Assembly: GCA_002633025.1 (NCBI GenBank)
Contig: NMRB01000169.1
Span: forward strand, 1-64,000
DNA from: Notospermus geniculatus
Taxonomy: Eukaryota; Nemertea; Pilidiophora; Heteronemertea; Lineidae
Direction of reading: 5' to 3'
DNA: 64,000 bases
The notes beneath the pieces are model-generated. The model was given only the letters and a program-made list of their open reading frames with translations, was not told the origin of the DNA and did no database searches. Made by a program: the position numbers and the translations under genes. The number at the start of each line of letters is the position of its first letter. Position 1 is the stretch's first letter. Shown here piece by piece: positions 44,201 to 54,649 of this stretch.

Positions 44201-45518
44201 CTTCCTCAATACATCTGTATTTCTCCTCATAACTGGTACGTATCATGTACAATACGTGCGTGCGTCAGGAAATCGTCGGGTATGTCAGAAATAGGCCCGG
44301 AAATAGGCCTAGGAACCTTTAGAACCTGGATTACATGTACATGTATCTCCCTGATCCACGTTTTTCTGGTTTCGTGCATTTAGATCCGGTGGGTCCTCCA
44401 GTGGCAATGTTGGACAGGAATTTACAGCTTTCGAATGCACTTGATGACTCAAAACAACAAAAACCCAGTGGAAGTTCTACAACGAAGCTTACGATTAGGC
44501 CTACTATATTATTGAAAAGTTGTATATATTCTAATTTCAGCCAGCAAGCAGTTTACCTGCTTGAAACTAAACATCCACATCGTACGGCAGTTTGGGTACT
44601 ACTTGATACAAATCTACATTCCCAGTATCTGCTTGGTCATGATGTCCTGGGTCTCTTTCTGGTTGACCGTGGAGTCCACCCCAGCTAGAGCATCTGTGGG
44701 AGCCATTACAGTACTCACAATCACAACGATGAGCGGCTCAGCCAGCCAAACAAGCCCCAAGGTCTCCTACCTGAAGGCCCTCGACATATGGTTTCTGACC
44801 ATCACAGGCTTCGTCTTCGCAGCCTTCTTTGAATTTGCCATCGTGAACACTGTCTATAGGACGACCAGGAAGAGGAAAATGCGGAGTCTGCAGGTATGTG
44901 TTGGCTCCTTGGGTCATTTTTTATTGGGATCACCGGAATCTGATAGTTATACCCCTTTCCTCTCTCTCCTTCTTTCAGAAACGACGAAAGAAGATCCAAG
45001 AACAACGCCGCGCTGCCAATCAAGCCAGTGCCAACCAAATCCGTAATAACATCTACACATCGCAGGATGATGCCGCCGCGGGCCTACTCGGTACAAGAAA
45101 TCAAGATAACAGTTATCCTGCACCTTGTGCACAGTCGGCGGAGCAGACAGCGACCAACCCGGTCCCTCTGGAGCTACCCATCCTCCAAGCGATGAACGGG
45201 GCATCAGAACAACCGCTCCTAGACTGGGAAGAGCATGCAGACGACAGCGTCGGTTGCTGCTGTTGTTCTAGAGCAGCTGAGGCCATAGATATAACGTCAA
45301 GATGGCTATTTCCGGCGGCGTTCATTGTATTCAACGCCATCTATTGGCGAATGTTTGGAAGTTATACAGCTTTTGGTGACTATGACAACATCAGTAATCA
45401 CGGGAATGACACCAGTCCTCTGGATCATTATGGCGTCTACTACGACTCCATCACAGACTTCAGCAAAGGGTTGGAAAAGAAGGGTTATGAGACCCTGACA
45501 GATGATCTTGGTACCTGA
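38216..45518 (+). CDS. Cys-loop ligand-gated anion channel subunit, glycine/glutamate-receptor type
   Basis: Exons 38216-38244, 38555-38682, 39448-39515, 39832-40058, 40892-40974, 41080-41232, 44541-44893 and 44979-45518 join in frame to 526 codons; the 68- and 83-bp exons match family hallmarks. Residues 1-19 are a signal peptide. The extracellular domain holds the Cys-loop CPMQLWNFPMDNQTC (158-172) and a second Cys pair (217, 236) as in glycine receptors. M1 is about 249-270; M2 starts with the anion-filter PAR (277-279); M3 is about 310-332; a basic loop with CCCC (440-443) follows; M4 is about 456-472. Sequons occur at N54, N94, N129, N484 and N490. Oddities: the position equivalent to glycine-receptor R65 is Met84, loops B and C lack the usual aromatics, loop C is about eight residues longer, pore 6' is Ile285 and 19' is Ser298, and about 52 residues follow M4. 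It should form pentameric plasma-membrane chloride channels; the ligand is unknown. Confidence 0.9.
38831..39414. mobile_element. CACAGAAAA foldback in receptor intron 2
   Basis: Termini ACACAGAAAAAAAAATCGATC and complement near 39400-39414. The right end lies about 33 bases before the exon at 39448. The loop holds the tRNA-like segment 39120-39195. Related copies are 1536-2823 and probably 47852-48200. Confidence 0.85.
39120..39195 (+). repeat. tRNA-like SINE segment in the loop of the intron 2 foldback
   Basis: TGGTGTGGTGGTTCTGG resembles an A box and GGTTCGAAACCC a B box, spaced about 35 bases. It lacks a recognisable anticodon arm. A truncated copy is at 2575-2605. Confidence 0.5.
40275..40525. 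mobile_element. ATACCCCCATCAC MITE, complete copy 2 (receptor intron 4)
   Basis: Inverted relative to 37466-37713 and almost identical in sequence. Confidence 0.9.
40599..40790. mobile_element. ATACCCCCATCAC MITE, truncated copy 3 (receptor intron 4)
   Basis: It matches the first about 190 bases of copy 2 in the same orientation and then loses similarity about 100 bases before exon 40892. Confidence 0.8.
41382..41620. mobile_element. GGGCCGAT palindromic element in receptor intron 6
   Basis: GGGCCGATTTAATAGACGTT pairs with AACGTCTATTACATCGGCCC, and GGTTAGCTTAGCC-type arms continue inward. It is related by termini to 4500-4937. Confidence 0.85.
42868..43735. mobile_element. Decayed foldback in receptor intron 6
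   Basis: CGAAGTGACCGTAAGCCTTG (about 42917) is mirrored by CAAGGCTTACGGTCACTTCG (about 43637), and AATCATCAAGG-like ends occur at both sides. Other arm parts have diverged. Confidence 0.6.
43736..44540 (+). other. Remainder of receptor intron 6
   Basis: No element or second exon was recognised here. The frame at 44335-44688 is intronic until the CTAATTTCAG acceptor at 44540. Confidence 0.6.
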
Positions 45519-45922
45519 ATCGTATGAGCGCTTGCCTCCTACTTTTGAATATAGTACTCCACGCCGAAGGATTCTATTACTGTACAGTTACTGTCTTGTG
45601 GTATATCATCATCGAAATCGGTATTGATGAGGATCCTATCGATTCATTAACGCCAGGACTAGTTACATGTACTTTCAGTTCCAGTTTAACAGTTGTGCAC
45701 TGTAAATACGTATACAAGTGCTACGTGCATGTACTTAGTGTAGAACATAAGGACGTGGAGTGGAAGAAGTTCACTGCGTTTGGTCAGTTTCTTTCGGTTT
45801 AACTTGACATACTAGTAGTTCAACAGTTATGTGATAATCTTTGTCTCATTAGTGCTTACCATTCAATATTAGGCGCATGGTGTCATTCGCTCAGTGTATT
45901 ATATCATTTGCTACTCTGTCTC

Positions 45923-45928
45923 ATTAAA
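45923..45928 (+). terminator. Candidate ATTAAA poly(A) signal for the receptor gene
   Basis: This is the first ATTAAA that I noticed downstream, about 405 bases after the stop codon; no AATAAA was noticed before it. Weak evidence. Confidence 0.3.
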
Positions 45929-45929
45929 A

Positions 45930-46855
45930 ATCTGACCCACAAAAGACACGATACAAGAAGGCTTGTTTTGTGGTGGTCGTCCTTTATGCGGGCCTTTATG
46001 ACAGTATTTCACGTTTGATAGAAGACTATGCCAGAGTTTCAATTCTATAGAAAGGAGGAAATGACAATTACATTAATGATATTTGTTTAGTTTGTTTCTT
46101 TAATCGAGATGTGTAGGCCTATATGGGACAGATAAAAGTATGTCCTGCAAAGGAGGCTCCTCTGATTGGTCCAAAGAGTGATGTAAGAATGCAAAGGTGA
46201 TCTCAGCCTGAAAGTTTGACAATATTGTTTTAATATTCATAATGACTGCATGTTTTGTTGATCTATGTGAAACCATAAAGTACCTACTGTCGTTCACACC
46301 CTGTCGAGTTATTTAAATATTCTCATTTTTTACCATTTCCAAATCAATTGTCGTCGACTTGAGATACAGTACCTTCATAATACGCCGATGAACAACGTGT
46401 AATTGTACCCTTGCGAAACCGCATCATCTCCGCTTTGAATTAGCCGAATGATTTAGTTAGAACCTGTCAGACCCAATTTCCCCCTTATCACCGGTGAACA
46501 CAACTTTAGAAATGGGGTATATATTGTGCCAGATGGCCATCAAATGACCGTTAATGCATCCATTACGATACAGTCATATGCCCGACTTGCAATAAGTGAT
46601 GGATTCTCACCCTTTGTGACGTTAATGGCAAGCTAAAGGGCCGTCATTATTTGCAATGAAGGATCAAATAATGAGTTCGTTATAGACTGTGATGTTTCCT
46701 TTGCTTGGTCGTCAATCGAAGCAGCATTTGCGCATTCCACCACATCACCTGAAGGAACTTCTCTAGTAGTAGGCTACAGATGGTACGAAAAACGTATCGG
46801 CTATTGGTAAAGTTTCTCGCTGTCGCTTTCCACAGTTTTTGTGGTGTGGGGTTAA
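45930..46855. other. Intergenic, no gene recognised
   Basis: Only short frames; no repeats recognised. Confidence 0.45.
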
Positions 46856-46856
46856 G

Positions 46857-47007
46857 CTGCTTTTCCACGAGGCGTTTGCGGACGCGGTTTCGGTGGCGGG
46901 AGCGGGTGCGAGTGAAACAGCTAATAAAGAGAAATACGTTGGATCGATTTTTTCCACCCGCGCCCGCCTCCTTTTCCGCGCCCGCAAACGTCTCGTGGAA
47001 AAGCAAC
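46857..47007. mobile_element. Foldback with GCTTTTCCACGAG arms
   Basis: GCTGCTTTTCCACGAGGCGT (46857) pairs with CGTCTCGTGGAAAAGCAAC (about 46989-47007). The loop is GC-rich. Frames in it are symmetry shadows. Confidence 0.8.
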
Positions 47008-47009
47008 TT

Positions 47010-47850
47010 TTGCCATCAACATCCGTTACTCTGTCAAATAGCAGTACATGATTGTAGTTCCAAATTCCATTCAGTTAAATACACCAGCAATCCCACTACG
47101 TATGACTGATCCTTTCCTGAATTTCAGACTAGCCGAGGCGGAAAACACTTGCTTTGATAGAAAAATTATGAGTAGAATAATGACGAAATTAAAAAAAAAC
47201 AACATCACCCACGGATACGTATTCCTCTCGTATATCATCAAAACGATTGCTTTACATGCAGTGAATCATTAATCATGCTGAAAACGACCATTGTGTCTGC
47301 AAACACATACCACAAGAGTACCAATAACTGTGGGCGACTCGCCACAACAGAGGAATTTCTACGCGTTGTGCATGAAAAAAGTAGCTCACGTAGAAACCAG
47401 TTATTTTCTGATCAGACAGACGTCGTGAAAGATCAAACAGTCCCTTGAATTATACAGCGAGGAAATCTGCGATCACCCAAAGATGCTACTTCCTATGCAT
47501 GGGAAGTGTCCTCCATGGGATAATTCACGTCCCTGGTACATACCATCAGACATGGACATTCACCCATAAAAGTAGTAGATCAGATATTTCTCCCCGTCAA
47601 ATATCGTTAGCATCACCCCGAGTGATTTTTGTATCCATTTAACGAGTGTATTCACACACCAAAACGTCATAAATGACATTCAAAAAGCCATCACCAGTGG
47701 TTCATTCCCCTAAATGTCATCAAACAGGAGACGTACATGTATGTGATAGTGCCTTTTACTCGATTAGGTCATGATTCCATTTTCCCAATAATGGCCATAA
47801 TTGAATTCCGCAAATCAAGTTGTTGAAAACGGTCCCTTCATGTCGTGATA
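47010..47850. other. Intergenic, no gene recognised
   Basis: Short frames only; nothing with a domain. Confidence 0.45.
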
Positions 47851-47851
47851 N

Positions 47852-48200
47852 TCTGGTTGTTGTTGATGCCATAATGGCAATTTTCTAGTCCACAGAAAAA
47901 AAAAATCCACTCGAGTGGAGACTCAGAGTCTCACTTTAGGGACAAAATGGTTCGAAACACTTTTTGACTCAAAATGAAACAGAAAATATTTCGGCCCGAG
48001 ACAATGACACCTCGTTCCGAGGGAAAATATTTCGGGCCAAGTTGTTATTGTCTCGCGCCGAAATATTTTCTGTTTCATTTTGAGTCAAAAAGTGTTTCGA
48101 ACCATTTTGTCCCTAAAGTGAGACTCTGAGTCTCCACTCGAGTGGATTTTTTTTTTCTGTGGACTAGAAAATTGCCATTATGGCATCAACAACAACCAGA
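47852..48200. repeat. Near-perfect palindrome, arms about 150 bp, next to an N
   Basis: Paired positions sum to 96052. Arms are identical from TCTGGTTGTTGTTGATGCC inward, including a run of 10 A against 10 T, to about 47995, then diverge at the centre. CACAGAAAAAAAAAATC inside the arms resembles the terminus of the 38831-39414 family, but about 40 further bases outside it are also mirrored. The base immediately left of the palindrome (47851) is N. Confidence 0.9.
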
Positions 48201-49250
48201 TGACAGCAGTGACATACCGTATCTTTTTTTTCATTTGGACATCATGAAATACAAATGCTTACATTCGCCCTTCCTTGTAAGATCCATTCCCTTCATTTGG
48301 GTCGTGCTTGCATCACGCTTCGAGAGCCCGAAATGTCAGAATCGCTCTCAAGCGCCAGAAATATCAGAAGGGTTCAGTAATTCCTGTCAGCCCAATTACC
48401 AAAGTGAAACATCAAAAACACAAAAGAAAACATGTGACAGATGAACATGTTCATCTTCGTTCTCTTCCAACGATGAAGTTCTGATAACCTTGGCAAGATT
48501 CCAAAGCATCACGCTCCCTTATCACATTTTTCTGCCTCAGAAGCAGTGCTCGTATATCTAAAGTCTCAAAGTGCCCTGATGCCACCTTTCCGCCTCTGAA
48601 ATTTATACCGGGGTGTGGGAAAAACTTTGGTGTAGCATAGATAAAGACAAAGTATGAAACATGAGTTCGCTGTGATGCTGACATCGTCACTTTTAAATGG
48701 TGCGGATGTGTTTACATGATGCTGGTTCTGAGCGGTTGAAAGACTAATCTTTTGCAAAGGCTTCTGCTGACGTTCTGTCGTAAACCGTTTGAAAATTCCT
48801 TTGACAACGAAAGAAAAAATCATTAAGTCTAAATTTCCTCGATGTCAACGATTGGGTCAGAGCTTGTCGCCATGTTGTCATAGCCATTCGTTTGAATGCT
48901 CTGAAAGAAAACATTATGATCAAATCTTGAACAAATTTTGTTCCATCATCCGAACATTTTTCGTTGTTCATATGTGGGCGCGTGTGTGTGCTGCTGTATT
49001 TGGTGAAAATCTTGGACTTGTGCGCGACCCCCCCCCGCAGCAGCAACTGCATGGGGATGCAAATATACAATGACATTACATATGTCATGCGGAGTCAATG
49101 GCCATTGGTACTTTGCAGGTAATGACCCCACTTGATAACGATTATACGTAATGTCCACAGTTGGTCGATTTGTGCCGACCAGTCAGTTCTTTTCCGATCG
49201 ATTGGGGACACACAGTCCAACGTGGACTTCATATGTGTCCCCATTTGTGT
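48201..49250. other. Intergenic, no gene recognised
   Basis: Overlapping frames on both strands around 48740-49090 show no domain. A C-rich tract lies at 49028-49036. Confidence 0.4.
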
Positions 49251-49260
49251 TGTTAGAAAG

Positions 49261-49636
49261 GCTGAAAGGGTAAATGTCGTCCTGGGTATATACAAAGATT
49301 ACCCAGGATCTCAATCTTCACGAAAATAATACCCTGGGTGCAGTTTCGGTAGCTGAACATCACCCAGCACCCGCAATCAGTGCCTACAACCGAGTCCTAT
49401 TCAGAAATCTCGTGGAATCTCGCGGTCTCGCGCCGCGGTACTTGTTGAGTGTAGCTGTTCATGACATTCCTCAGGCGGTGACGTGCCCACGGGCGAGATA
49501 ACCACGAATCCAGGTGTCATTCGACGATGCTGGGTGATGTTCGGCCACCGAAACTACACCCAGGGTATTGTTTTAGTGAAGATTGAGATCCTGGGTAATC
49601 TTTGTATACACCCAGGACGACATTTACCCTTTCAGC
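49261..49636. mobile_element. Foldback (376 bp) with 9-bp target duplication
   Basis: It begins GCTGAAAGGGTAAATGTCGTC and ends with the complement; arms of about 120 bp include CCTGGGTA and GAGATCCTGGGTAATCTTTG. Identical GTTAGAAAG flanks lie at 49252-49260 and 49637-49645. A 9-bp duplication suggests a Mutator-type mechanism. Similar CACCCAGGACGACAT words occur at 1320-1340. Confidence 0.9.
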
Positions 49637-49645
49637 GTTAGAAAG

Positions 49646-50708
49646 GACTGTTCCCACTCGACACAAAGATACCTAAGCCTAGGGGTGTGTGGGGTCTGCT
49701 TCACATTGCCCTATTGATTCAACCATCTCCGTGGCTGCTATTGCAAGAGGAACAGTGTAAGCACCAGCTTATAGACAACTTAGCAATTCTTGCCGTTACT
49801 ACTGCTGGAGCGAGAAACTAACTCGGGAAAGTACATCGCTGATCAATATTGCGTAGGTCCTAGTATCTTCAGGAGTACGACGATATCGCAGCATTGGTGT
49901 ATGGTACGAATCGAATCGATAGCATGTCTGTCATAGCGCTGCTATAACCAGACTAATCATGTATAAGTCAAGTTCCAATTTGCCTATCAAAACTATAGTT
50001 GGGCAGAACTACCACCCAACCGTGGGTAAACGCTGTAACTATCAAAAATATAGTTAAACAGAACTGTCACCCAACCGTGGCAATTCTGGCCACGGAGGGT
50101 GACTGTCAATAGAATTCATCAGTGCAAATATCAGCCGGTTGATAATGTTGTCAAACAGCTTGAATGAGACGAGATTGATTGCTGTGACAGACACTATAAC
50201 GTATTTATATTGGAGATCTCTCCCTATTTATCCAACACGCGGCGAATTTGCTCAACCGGTGGGCCGTCACGTTCCGAGTTCATATGAAATGGAGTTTTCT
50301 GATAGGTATTATTTTTTCTTTGAATTATTTTCATGAATTCGTCATACATGTCAACACGTCTGACTGCACCAAGTGGAGGAATGCTTTGAAACAACTCAGG
50401 TAACGTGTTGTCATGAATTCTATATTATTTCAATGTCAGTGCAAATATCATTCTGCGTAACCTCATTAACCGCACAATAAATTGGTACTTAACTTATTGT
50501 GTGACCAATACTCACGTAAACTATCGCTAAGAAATTTGAAAAGTGTTCTGTTGACACACGTCGAGAAATCGACGACCGTATTGAACTGTCAGTTCGATTC
50601 AGAGTAAAATCAACCAGTATATCGTGAGCCAACAAAGGCGATATCATTAAAATCACATTAAAAAGTTAGAAAAATCTTTATGGATTTTCAGCTTCTTGTG
50701 TGGTATTA
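49646..50708. other. Intergenic, no gene recognised
   Basis: Short direct repeats CTATCAAAA-TATAGTT and ACCCAACCGTGG occur at 49985-50095. No gene. Confidence 0.45.
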
Positions 50709-50710
50709 TA

Positions 50711-50982
50711 CACTCTTAGCCGAAAAGGTTCTTTGGTGCCACACCAGGAGAACCCTCTGACTTATTAAGAACTCTCGGGTTGTTTAAGAACCCCTTGAGG
50801 TTCCAGATAGAATCTTTCCCTCAGAAAAATGTTCTATCTGGAACCTTTATGGGTTCTTTGGCGATAGAAAGGTTCTATATGGAACCCTCTTAGGTTCTTT
50901 ACAGAAGGTTCTATATATAGAACCTTGGGGTTCCTCTGGTGTGGCACAAAGTACCCCTAAAGAACCTTTTTGGCTAAGAGTG
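50711..50982. mobile_element. CACTCTTAGCC MITE rich in AAGGTTCT units, TA duplication
   Basis: It starts CACTCTTAGCCGAAAAGG and ends CCTTTTTGGCTAAGAGTG, flanked by TA (50709-50710 and 50983-50984). Many AAGGTTCT/AGAACCTT words occur inside. A TA duplication fits Tc1/mariner-type mobilisation. Confidence 0.9.
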
Positions 50983-50989
50983 TATGGCT

Positions 50990-51960
50990 GAGTGCGAATC
51001 TCTTGTGGCAGGAAAAAACAGTTTCTCGTAATTCCCGTCGACACCAGCCTCCAACTAAAACAGACGTTTTGACAATGTTTGAACACACTCAATTTGCCTG
51101 GAAATGATTTCCGTTGATGAGCCAGTATCAGTCAGTGACTGTAATCATTCCAAACTATTATGCAACCTTACCATCTGTCATCATTATTTCCATCATTAGC
51201 CCATTGCCTTACAATATTTCCATGTTCACAACGCAATTTAGCTCGACCCATTTCTTTCTGAGTATGCTAAAAAGTGTGTACTCTGGTTATGCTTTGTGCC
51301 TGTACATGTACAGCCTCCCTCTAAGCTCACCGTTTGAAGGCCGTATGCTGGCGTCGGACTTCAGCCACACTTTCATTAGTCTGACTTTTCTCAATGCTTC
51401 AAGCAAAGAGAAAGTCTAACTTTAGCTACATGTATACTATAGGCTAAAGTCCGACCCAAGCCCTGTCTCACTCAAGTCCGCCGCAGTTTTTTTGGCTGAT
51501 ATTCATATGAGGTGGCAAATGATTTTACTTAGTTTTGCTGTACATTTACATTGAACCTCGCTGAGCACTAAATCTTAAGAAAAAACATTTGCAGGACTGA
51601 AGATAAGAGGAATATTTGCTTAAAATACTCCTTGAAATCTCAAAATACTCCTCCATTCCAGAACGGAAAGGGTGAAATACTCCTTGAAATTGATGCCAAT
51701 TTGCAGTACTTTTGAAGAGTCAAAATACTCTTCAAATTCTGACAACTCTTTGGCCTCCAAAATTATCTAAAGCCCTGCATCTGCTAACTTTTATGAATAC
51801 CAGCCTTGGTTTCCTCCTGTTGGCATACTGAATGCTACCAGGTGGTGTAAATGTGAATTAAGCTTAACATTTAAAAGCTGTTTTCAATCGGTTCCACTCC
51901 ACGGCGGAGTGACGTGAAGTACCCGCTACCAGACAAGAGATGAATAATTAAACGAGTTCA
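50990..51960. other. Intergenic, no gene recognised
   Basis: Short repeats such as AAAATACTCCTTGAAAT at 51624-51690. No gene. Confidence 0.45.
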
Positions 51961-51965
51961 AAATA

Positions 51966-52232
51966 GCACTTATGCGGATGTCAGGTCGACCTTGCGATGG
52001 CACAGAACAGGCGCACGCTGACTCTTCCGGATCACTTTGCGTCTGAGGCACGACAGCGTGGAACAAATCAGCCGCCGATCTGGTGTGACATGACTGCAGT
52101 TGCGACTCACTTGCGGGATCAGTTGCCGATCAAAAAGATCGTGCGGATGTCAGGTCACACTGCGATTGCTTGCGCCACGACGGAACAGTCGTTGGCATCA
52201 GCTGGATCGCAAGCACGGTCAGGTCACAAAAN
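51966..52232 (+). repeat. Repeat matching 15170-15415 (inverted) and 14653-14742
   Basis: ATGCGGATGTCAGGTCGACC starts one half and GTGCGGATGTCAGGTCACAC the other, so it is two related units in tandem. An N lies at 52232. Confidence 0.75.
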
Positions 52233-52234
52233 TT

Positions 52235-54144
52235 CTTAACTTGAATATTCTAAATGAAATTTTCAATTTTGCACAATAGCTGGATCGAGCATTAACAGAA
52301 AGGCAATTAAAATCAAAACTAAAAAGCATTATCCTCTCCGTCGAGGACCAATTTGCATACATTGTATTAGGCCAGAGGTCAGTTTACGTATGGCTAGACA
52401 GGTCCTTGCAGAACCTGACGATTCAGATGCCAAGACAAAAAAATGAAACGAGAAAAAAACAAAAAAGAGATGAAAGACCTTTGGCAGCACATGTTCACCT
52501 GAGTATTCCTTCCCCGGCATTACGTCAGAGTTGCCCAACATTATGGAACCAATAACATCATTTTGCAAGCTGATTTAATGTACAAAGAGATGATAACATG
52601 CAGCTGCGGGGTCATTAGCATCGAGTAAAGAGACGGACGTAGTCTCCTATTTCCTTTGATTCTTTCCATTGCAACCGCCAGAAGTATTACTGTCCAAGAA
52701 GAACACAAAGAAGTACGTTCTTCGTAAGCTACTTAAGATTCATTACCACAGAGATCTTCGCTCAAACTTGACAGAAAACTTCCATCCTCTGCGGACTCGA
52801 CCATCCTTATTCCTGAATCGATGTGTCACTTTGTACGCTAAGAGGCTTTTGTTAAGCAGGCGGAGAAAAAACACAATGTGCATTTTTCATTTCATTTATA
52901 TTCAATGCATACGAAGCAGGCAAGACCGAACGGCGCCCATTTCTCTTCGAAGTGTATTTCATTACTGCTCACTGGTGTTCATCGACGGCTGTCGTGGAAA
53001 AAATCATCCATTAACCCGTGAAGCTGCGTGTTCACTGGCAACATTTAGTACATTACTTCTATCGTTTTGGTTGGGTGCTTTTTAATTTTCAATTGCACCA
53101 GGCCATGATAATACATGTACTTTCTGAATGGACAACATCCTTGCCCAACTCTAAAAAACTAGTTCCAGATCTAGTCGCCTAATCCTGCGGAATGGGGTAC
53201 ACCAGTCTCGATGTCTTCTGGGTGGGACCGCCGGATCAGCGTGTTAGAACATTATTATTCCATTCCATTGTATCGTCGCAACTCGACTGATTCGGCTGCT
53301 TCGAGAATGCACGTTGTCTAATCCGTTGGTGGCGAGGGTCAATGAGGGGAAAATAACTTTTCGGCTACAGACAGACCATTTGCCTGCGTGACAGGCTGGA
53401 AGACCTAGTCTTCGATAATACTAAAAGCCCCTTGCTGCATATTTCCTCACAAAGCCCTTCTGATTTGTTTCTAGCATTCGCAGTGAAACATTGCCTTCAC
53501 TCACTAGAGAACAATACCATGGCAAATACTTAGCTCAAAATTGTTGGATCCTGGTGAAATGTTTCATGTTGAAGAAAGGCTTTGAAGCTTATCATCTGCA
53601 TCTGTTCCAATACTCAAACTGCAGCTGTACTAAACACAGCCAAGGCCAGTAACACCACCTGCGTAGCTTTATATCGAACCCGTAGTAAGCGATTGAATTC
53701 GTTGCCAGAACTCAGAAACAAAGGCAAACCATGTGGTAACCTCCAAATCACCTGTAAACGGTAAAGGTCAAGTTACGATAATTCCTAAGCTCTCTTCTGT
53801 GGCTTTGCAGCCCACAACAAGTGCATCACCAGCTACACCTTGCCAATGGGAATGACAAGCACAAGCAAGGGTTACTCATCATAAAACGTTGTTTGGTAAC
53901 GCAGGTGTGATAGAATCTAATGCCCCCACCCTCCCCTGCATTGTTTGTCACAGGATTACGGGTCTTGGTCTCTCTAGAGTCCAATTCAATGGTTTAATGG
54001 CTTATCCGTAAATATATTGGGGGACATTAGATTGTTTTACACCGGAGTTTGATACTGTGACACTGAAATTTCCTCTTGTCAGGTGAAGTTATGCTTCCCC
54101 AGAGTGAAGGAAACCTCTTTGTGAAGTACCAGGGTTTGAGCCTA
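52235..54144. other. Intergenic, no gene recognised
   Basis: The longest frame (52669-53085, 138 codons, TTG start) has no domain, signal or splice support. No repeats with clear ends were seen. Confidence 0.4.
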
Positions 54145-54146
54145 TA

Positions 54147-54296
54147 GAGTGTTTGCACGGTGGTTATGTTGGAGGTATAAACAAAAGAATTTTTCGCCGG
54201 TCACGGTCAATGGAGATTTACTTCAATTGTTTTGAAAGTCTGTTCTTTTGTTGTATACCTCCAACATGGCCGCTGTGACGTCACGTGCAAACACTC
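54147..54296. mobile_element. GAGTGTTTGCACG palindromic MITE, TA duplication
   Basis: GAGTGTTTGCACG pairs with CGTGCAAACACTC, and ATGTTGGAGGTAT with ATACCTCCAACAT. TA flanks lie at 54145-54146 and 54297-54298. Confidence 0.85.
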
Positions 54297-54538
54297 TATT
54301 GTTGACTGTATTATGTGACTTGTGTTACGAAATGTACCTAGGGTGTTGAGCATTTTGGGCTGTGTTGTGTGGTGAGATAGACTCGATGATCAGCCCTGTG
54401 CAGATATGTGTCAACAGGGTAGAACAAAAGCGTTTTGGCTGTGTTGTTTGTTCAACAGCGATGGCCGGTTCATGGGAAGTTGTCCTCCAGCCTGAGATAC
54501 TTAGATCTGATGTCGTCTAGAGACATTAGGGAGGTTTC

Positions 54539-54646
54539 GCAACCGCCCGGTTAGGCCCGACGACGACGTTTATCTATTGTGTGAGTTGACTGGAACAATA
54601 GATAAACGTTGTTGTAGGGCCTAACCGGGTGGTTGCGAAAGCTCAC
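54539..54646. mobile_element. GGGAGGTTTCG MITE, copy 2
   Basis: GGGAGGTTTCGCAACCGCCCG and complement; same inner stem as 36078-36197 (GACGACGTTTATCTATTGTG). Confidence 0.85.
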
Positions 54647-54649
54647 TAC

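Noticed and set aside
52669-53085. 138-codon plus-strand frame as a gene
   Set aside because: TTG start, no domain, no splice or signal features.
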